From assembly GCF_938010505.1 (NCBI RefSeq), contig NZ_CALLVP010000123.1, positions 1 through 11,458 of the forward strand: 11,458 nucleotides of DNA, written 5' to 3'. The stretch is from an uncultured Veillonella sp. GTDB taxonomy: Bacteria > Bacillota > Negativicutes > Veillonellales > Veillonellaceae. The position numbers and the translations under genes were made by a program. This document shows positions 7,718-11,458 of the stretch, one piece after another; within the stretch, counting starts at the first letter, position 1, and every line of letters starts with the position of its first letter. The notes beneath the pieces are model-generated. The model was not told the DNA's origin and did no database searches. It saw nothing but the letters and a program-made list of their open reading frames with translations.

Positions 7718-8221
7718 ATGTCTACAAAATCTATTACGGGCACAGGTCTCTTGTTGGCCGTTGCCTTATTGGCGCAAAGCTTGCGCCTTATGTTTCCATT
7801 TATTCCAAACCAAGTGAGTATGTTCCTCATCGGTTCCATTACATCTGCTACATTTGTTTTAGCGACGTGGCGCTATGGTTGGAAGAATGGTCTCGTTATC
7901 GCTTGGATTGCTCCGGTAGTAGCGTATTTACAAGGTATGTTACCGCTACCGCCGTTCATTTTGATTACGGCTCTTGGCACGACAGCGTATGTATTTGTGG
8001 CACATTGGTTACAACATAAGCCAAAGCTTTTACTTATTATTGTGGCGGCTTTGGTAAAAGCCGGCGTACTCTTTGGCGGATATTCCTTGTTCTTCTCCTT
8101 GTTCCAGTTTCCACCAAAGATTGTAAATACCATGCTTTTCGTATCTAGTTGGCCGCAATTGGTAACTTCATCATTAGGTATTATTTTGGCATTACTTATT
8201 ACAAAACGTACTAAAAATTAG
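7718..8221 (+). CDS. Probable ECF-transporter substrate-binding (S) component
   Basis: The 167-residue, very hydrophobic protein has five or six predicted membrane helices. It resembles small S components of energy-coupling-factor importers. The shared features are a first helix of LLLAVALLAQSLRL type, a short-loop RYGWKNGLVIAWIAPVVAYL segment, the LPLPPFILITALG turn, and a C-terminal FVSSWPQLVTSSLGIILALL helix. S components bind a vitamin or metal and need the shared EcfT/EcfA1/EcfA2 module, which is not in this window. The substrate is not recognisable, and no riboswitch precedes the gene to give a hint. ATG 7718 follows TAGGAGG closely. A small hairpin (GAGGTA 7670-7675, TACCTC 7678-7683) lies in the gap after the PACE gene. 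A strong terminator follows. Confidence 0.6.
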   Translation: MSTKSITGTGLLLAVALLAQSLRLMFPFIPNQVSMFLIGSITSATFVLATWRYGWKNGLVIAWIAPVVAYLQGMLPLPPFILITALGTTAYVFVAHWLQHKPKLLLIIVAALVKAGVLFGGYSLFFSLFQFPPKIVNTMLFVSSWPQLVTSSLGIILALLITKRTKN

Positions 8222-8274
8222 TCTAACTTAACTTAGAGTTATGACAACCCATTCAAAATAGATATGACTTTTCA

Positions 8275-8306
8275 GGGACACTCAGGATGTATGAGTGCCC
8301 CTTTTT
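8275..8306 (+). terminator. Rho-independent terminator after the ECF S gene
   Basis: GGGACACTCA (8275-8284) pairs with TGAGTGCCCC (8292-8301) with one mismatch and a 7-nt loop. TTTTT follows (8302-8306). It separates the exporter/ECF unit from the methionine cluster. Confidence 0.85.
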
Positions 8307-8307
8307 G

Positions 8308-8337
8308 TTGACCTTAATCATTGTCTACTCTTATAAT
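8308..8337 (+). promoter_or_regulatory. Strong predicted promoter of the methionine cluster
   Basis: TTGACC (8308-8313) and a perfect TATAAT (8332-8337) stand 18 bp apart. The -35 begins 2 nt after the preceding T run. Transcription is expected near 8344, so the leader is only about 30 nt and cannot hold an S-box riboswitch or T-box. Confidence 0.75.
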
Positions 8338-8340
8338 TAA

Positions 8341-8359
8341 CATATTGTATACAAATATG
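8341..8359 (+). promoter_or_regulatory. Near-palindrome at the methionine-cluster transcription start, candidate operator
   Basis: The core TTGTATACAA (8345-8354) is a perfect 10-bp palindrome. With one extra base, CATATT on the left mirrors AATATG on the right. It spans the expected start site and the first bases of the leader, where a repressor would block initiation. It shares the TTGTA/TACAA half-sites seen upstream of the pfl operon, though with a different gap. Confidence 0.45.
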
Positions 8360-8373
8360 AGGAGTTGATTGGA

Positions 8374-9507
8374 ATGAAGTTTAATACAAAATGCGTTCAT
8401 GGCAGTGGTAAACCGGATGATACCGGTGCAATCTCCCCTGCAATTTATATGTCTAGTACGTTCTCTCATCCAAAGTTGGGTGATACAACAGGTTACCAAT
8501 ATTCCCGTGAGTCTAATCCGACGCGTGACCGCTTAGAACAATTGATGGCAGGCCTTGAAGAGGGGATAGATGCGTTGGCATTCTCTTCTGGTATGGCTGC
8601 GGTGGATGCAGTATTCCATTTATTCTCCCCAGGAGACCACATCATCTTAGGTGATGACTTGTATGGTGGCTCTATCCGTATGTTCACAAATATTTACGAA
8701 CAAAACGGTATCGAGTTTACTTATGTAGGTACCTCTGATCTTGATGCGGTGAAAGCAGCTTTTAAACCGAATACAAAGGCTATATATATTGAAACTCCTA
8801 CAAATCCTATGATGGAGATTACCGATATTCGTGCACTTTGTGCATTGGCGCATGCACGTAATGCGCTAGTCATCATCGACAATACATTTTTGAGTCCATA
8901 TTTCCAAAAGCCATTGACGTTGGGTGCTGATATTGTCGTTCATAGTGGTACCAAATTCATTGGTGGTCATCACGATGTAATTTCTGGCTTTACTATTGTA
9001 AAAGATGAAGAAATCGCTTCAAAATTGCGCTTAATATACAAAACAGTTGGTGCATGTCTATCCGCTATGGATAGCTGGCTCGTTATCCGCGGCGTAAAAA
9101 CATTGGCACTTCGTATGGAGCAACACCAAAAGAATGCGATTGCTCTTGCTGAATGGCTAAAGACACAACCTAAGGTAACAAAAGTATTGTTCCCAGGACT
9201 TCCTGAACATCCGGGCTATGAAATCAATAAAGCCCAAACAACAGGCTTTGGTGGCATGTTATCCTTCGAAGTAGATAGCGAAGAAACGGCTAAACAAGTA
9301 TTAGAAGGTATTGAGCTTATTCAATTCGCTGAAAGCCTTGGTGGTACAGAATCCTTGTTGACGTATCCTGTGACGCAAACACATCCTGACTTGAAACCTG
9401 AAGATGCAGAACGCAAAGGTATTACACGTCGTTTGTTACGTTTATCTGTAGGTATTGAAGATACAGAAGACTTGATTGCGGACTTGGAACAGGCTTTTAA
9501 CAAATAA
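8374..9507 (+). CDS. metB: Cystathionine gamma-synthase-like PLP enzyme (Cys/Met metabolism family)
   Basis: The 377-residue enzyme belongs to fold-type I trans-sulfuration enzymes. Landmarks are the YSRESNPTR tetramer/phosphate-binding motif, SSGMAAVDAV, IETPTNPMMEITD, DNTFLSPY, the PLP lysine Lys194 in VVHSGTKFIGGHHD, and a C-terminal LLRLSVGIEDTEDLI. In a cluster with MetA and a PatB-type lyase, the likely reaction is acyl-homoserine + cysteine = cystathionine. Cystathionine gamma-lyase, or sulfhydrylation with sulfide, are alternatives that this family does not separate by eye. ATG 8374 lies 9 nt after GAGGAG (8359-8364); the upstream in-frame TTG at 8365 abuts that site and is unlikely. 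The next gene starts 10 nt after the stop, so they form an operon. Confidence 0.87.
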   Translation: MKFNTKCVHGSGKPDDTGAISPAIYMSSTFSHPKLGDTTGYQYSRESNPTRDRLEQLMAGLEEGIDALAFSSGMAAVDAVFHLFSPGDHIILGDDLYGGSIRMFTNIYEQNGIEFTYVGTSDLDAVKAAFKPNTKAIYIETPTNPMMEITDIRALCALAHARNALVIIDNTFLSPYFQKPLTLGADIVVHSGTKFIGGHHDVISGFTIVKDEEIASKLRLIYKTVGACLSAMDSWLVIRGVKTLALRMEQHQKNAIALAEWLKTQPKVTKVLFPGLPEHPGYEINKAQTTGFGGMLSFEVDSEETAKQVLEGIELIQFAESLGGTESLLTYPVTQTHPDLKPEDAERKGITRRLLRLSVGIEDTEDLIADLEQAFNK

Positions 9508-9517
9508 AGGAGTTCCT

Positions 9518-10702
9518 ATGGGACAATATAATTTTGATCAAATAGTAGATAGAACTCATACAAAATCATTGAAATACGACTTTGCTGTAAAGCGCGGTAA
9601 GCCTACGGATGTATTGCCATTCTGGGTAGCGGATATGGATTTTGAAATTCCCCCTGAATTGAAACAAATTTTATTGGACCGCGTAAACCATGGCGTATTC
9701 GGCTATACCGAGTCTGATGATGAGTATTTCGATGTGTTAAAGAATTGGTTTACCTCACGGTTTAATTGGACTCCAGAAGCAAAGTGGCTTGTTAAAACGC
9801 CTGGTATCGTATTTGCTTTAGCGATGGCGGTTCGTGCTTTTACCGAGGTTGGCGAAGGGGTGCTCATTAATCAACCTGTGTACTACCCCTTTAGTATGGT
9901 TGTTGAGGATAACGATCGTCGTCTTATCAATGTACCGCTCATCAAAGGCGATGAAAAATACACTATTGACTTTAAAGACATCGAGCGTGCAATTATTGAG
10001 GAGAATGTAACATTATTCCTCTTGTGTAATCCGCACAATCCAGTAGGGCGCGTGTGGACTGAGGACGAGTTGAAACGCCTCGGCGACATTTGTATTAAAC
10101 ACAATGTGCTCATCGTGAGCGACGAAATCCATGCTGACTTTGTTTGGGAAGGGCATACGCACAAGGTCTTTGCGGACCTTGGTGAAAGCTATGCAGAACA
10201 CTGCATTGTATGTACAGCGCCTAGCAAGACTTTTAACATTGCAGGCTTACAAGTAAGTAATATCTTCATTCCAAATGATTCTTTACGCCGTCGTTTTATA
10301 AAAGAAATTGACCGTGCTGGGTATAGTCAGTTGAATACGATGGGAATTGTGGGCTGTGAAGGAGCCTACAAAGTTGGGGCTCCTTGGCTTGATGAATTAA
10401 AAGAATATATTCAAGACAATATTCAATTCACCATTGACTATGTAGCAAAATATATGCCAAAGATTCGTGTATATCGTCCTGAAGGGACATATCTCATGTG
10501 GCTGGATTGCTCTCAATTGCCGCTCAGCCCTAAAGAGCGAGATGAATGGATCATCAATGATGCCAAGCTATGGCTTGATACCGGTTTTATGTTTGGTGTC
10601 GATGGGGAGGATTTTGAACGCATTAATGTTGCTTGTCCTCGCAAAACATTAGAAGAAGGTCTCGAAGCTTGGCATCGTGCCTACGAGGCGAGAGGGTTTT
10701 AA
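9518..10702 (+). CDS. patB: PatB/MalY-type cystathionine beta-lyase (C-S lyase)
   Basis: The 394-residue fold-type I aminotransferase-like protein has the length and motifs of the MalY/PatB group. They are LPFWVADMDFEIPPEL near the start, GVFGYTE, CNPHNPVGRVWTEDEL, VSDEIHADFVWEGHTH, and the PLP lysine Lys237 in APSKTFNIAGLQ. These enzymes cleave cystathionine to homocysteine, pyruvate and ammonia, and many also split cysteine to release hydrogen sulfide. Its place between the cystathionine synthase and MetA genes points to the methionine pathway. ATG 9518 sits 5 nt after AAGGAG, a site that begins in the stop codon of the upstream gene, so translation is tightly coupled. The open frame extends upstream to 9476, but that part overlaps metB in another frame. 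No terminator is seen before metA. Confidence 0.88.
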   Translation: MGQYNFDQIVDRTHTKSLKYDFAVKRGKPTDVLPFWVADMDFEIPPELKQILLDRVNHGVFGYTESDDEYFDVLKNWFTSRFNWTPEAKWLVKTPGIVFALAMAVRAFTEVGEGVLINQPVYYPFSMVVEDNDRRLINVPLIKGDEKYTIDFKDIERAIIEENVTLFLLCNPHNPVGRVWTEDELKRLGDICIKHNVLIVSDEIHADFVWEGHTHKVFADLGESYAEHCIVCTAPSKTFNIAGLQVSNIFIPNDSLRRRFIKEIDRAGYSQLNTMGIVGCEGAYKVGAPWLDELKEYIQDNIQFTIDYVAKYMPKIRVYRPEGTYLMWLDCSQLPLSPKERDEWIINDAKLWLDTGFMFGVDGEDFERINVACPRKTLEEGLEAWHRAYEARGF

Positions 10703-10763
10703 CTAGCTTAGTTAAATTATTTAGATTAGGTTATCAAATTGTTTAGTGTGTAGAGGTGATATT

Positions 10764-11458
10764 ATGCCTATTAAAGTAATAAAAAATTTACCGGCCATTA
10801 CGAAATTAGCTCAAGAGAATATTTTCGTTATGGATACTGAACGGGCGGAGAATCAACAAATCCGACCTTTGCAAATTTTGCTTGTCAATTTGATGCCTAC
10901 TAAAGAAGTGACGGAAACGCAAATTTTGCGTGCTCTCAGTAATAGCCCATTGCAAGTTAATTTGACGCTTTTACATACCGCATCTCGTAAGGCTAAAAAT
11001 ACAGATGAACAATATTTAGAAACCTTCTACCGCACCTTTGATGAAGTAAAAGACCAGTTCTTTGACGGTATGATTATTACAGGTGCTCCTGTAGAGTTAA
11101 TGCCTTTTGAAGAGGTAGACTATTGGTCTGAACTCGTAGAAATCATGAACTGGGGCGAAGAGCATGTGTACTCTACGTTCTATATCTGTTGGGGTGCTCA
11201 AGCCGGCTTATATCATCACTTTGGTATTAATAAATCTGTTATGGATGAAAAGCTATTTGGTGTGTACGAACATGATATCTACAATGACCGCCCGGTTCTC
11301 TTACGTGGTTTCGATGAACGATTTTGGATGCCACACTCCCGTCATACGACCGTTTCTTTAGCGCAAATTAAAGAGAACCGTGAGTTAGAACTTTTGGCGG
11401 GATCTGAACCAACAGGTGCAGCCATCGTTCGTAGTTTAGACAATAAACATATCTTTGT
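10764..11458 (+). CDS. metA: Homoserine O-acyltransferase MetA, probably acetyl-CoA type (partial)
   Basis: The first 231 residues of a protein of about 305 are present; the 3' end is outside the window. Visible motifs are IRPLQILLVNLMPTKEVTETQ with the conserved Lys47, MIITGAPVELMPFEEVDYW, and YICWGAQAGLYHHF with the catalytic Cys142 at the same number as in E. coli. The catalytic His (235 in E. coli) lies just beyond the edge. Position 111 is Glu. In studied MetA proteins, Glu111 favours acetyl-CoA and Gly111 succinyl-CoA, so O-acetylhomoserine is the predicted product. The enzyme commits homoserine to methionine and is usually feedback controlled. ATG 10764 follows AGAGGTGA. The 61-nt gap after patB has no clear terminator, so co-transcription is likely. 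Confidence 0.93.
   Translation, partial: MPIKVIKNLPAITKLAQENIFVMDTERAENQQIRPLQILLVNLMPTKEVTETQILRALSNSPLQVNLTLLHTASRKAKNTDEQYLETFYRTFDEVKDQFFDGMIITGAPVELMPFEEVDYWSELVEIMNWGEEHVYSTFYICWGAQAGLYHHFGINKSVMDEKLFGVYEHDIYNDRPVLLRGFDERFWMPHSRHTTVSLAQIKENRELELLAGSEPTGAAIVRSLDNKHIF

Noticed and set aside
8222..8373. SAM (S-box) riboswitch or T-box before the methionine cluster
   Set aside because: The hairpin at 8275-8306 lies upstream of the strong promoter and belongs to the previous gene. The leader left after the expected start is too short.

Overview
The window looks like the chromosome of a strict anaerobe of the Negativicutes, most probably Veillonella or a close relative. The supporting signs are moderately low GC, Firmicutes-like proteins with strong GGAGG-type ribosome binding sites, a pyruvate formate-lyase operon and a DASS dicarboxylate carrier. 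The genus is an inference from protein character and composition, not a database match. No phage, insertion sequence, CRISPR, tRNA or rRNA is visible.

Left part (1-3600). The window opens with the last 52 codons of a heavy-metal P-type ATPase (+ strand), closed by a hairpin. Facing it on the minus strand is the pyruvate formate-lyase operon, read 3497 to 279: a large PFL subunit, a separate 78-residue glycyl-radical subunit, and the radical-SAM activating enzyme. The large subunit has the catalytic Cys-Cys pair but lacks the glycyl-radical domain. That domain is encoded by the next cistron, with its own strong ribosome binding site, after an intercistronic hairpin. PFL is therefore naturally split in two here, and this is the most striking feature of the window. 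A sigma70-like promoter with direct and inverted repeats precedes the operon.

Middle part (3600-7000). An AT-rich, gene-free stretch holds a palindrome around a -10 box and four tandem 15-bp imperfect repeats, and leads into an EamA/DMT exporter. A bidirectional hairpin terminator separates it from a small minus-strand relic of an ABC exporter. The relic keeps the N-terminus, the Q-loop segment and the C-terminus in one open frame, but has lost everything between. Next comes a DASS-family (CitT/TtdT-like) di/tricarboxylate carrier, ended by a long hairpin.

Right part (7000-11458). A short spacer carries three copies of a degenerate motif. After it come a PACE-family (AceI-like) small exporter and a probable ECF-transporter S component, then a clear terminator. 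A strong promoter with a palindrome at the expected transcription start then drives a methionine transsulfuration cluster: cystathionine gamma-synthase-like enzyme, PatB/MalY-type C-S lyase, and MetA (cut by the window edge). Together these would convert homoserine through an acyl-homoserine and cystathionine to homocysteine. MetA has Glu at position 111, which predicts acetyl-CoA rather than succinyl-CoA as acyl donor.
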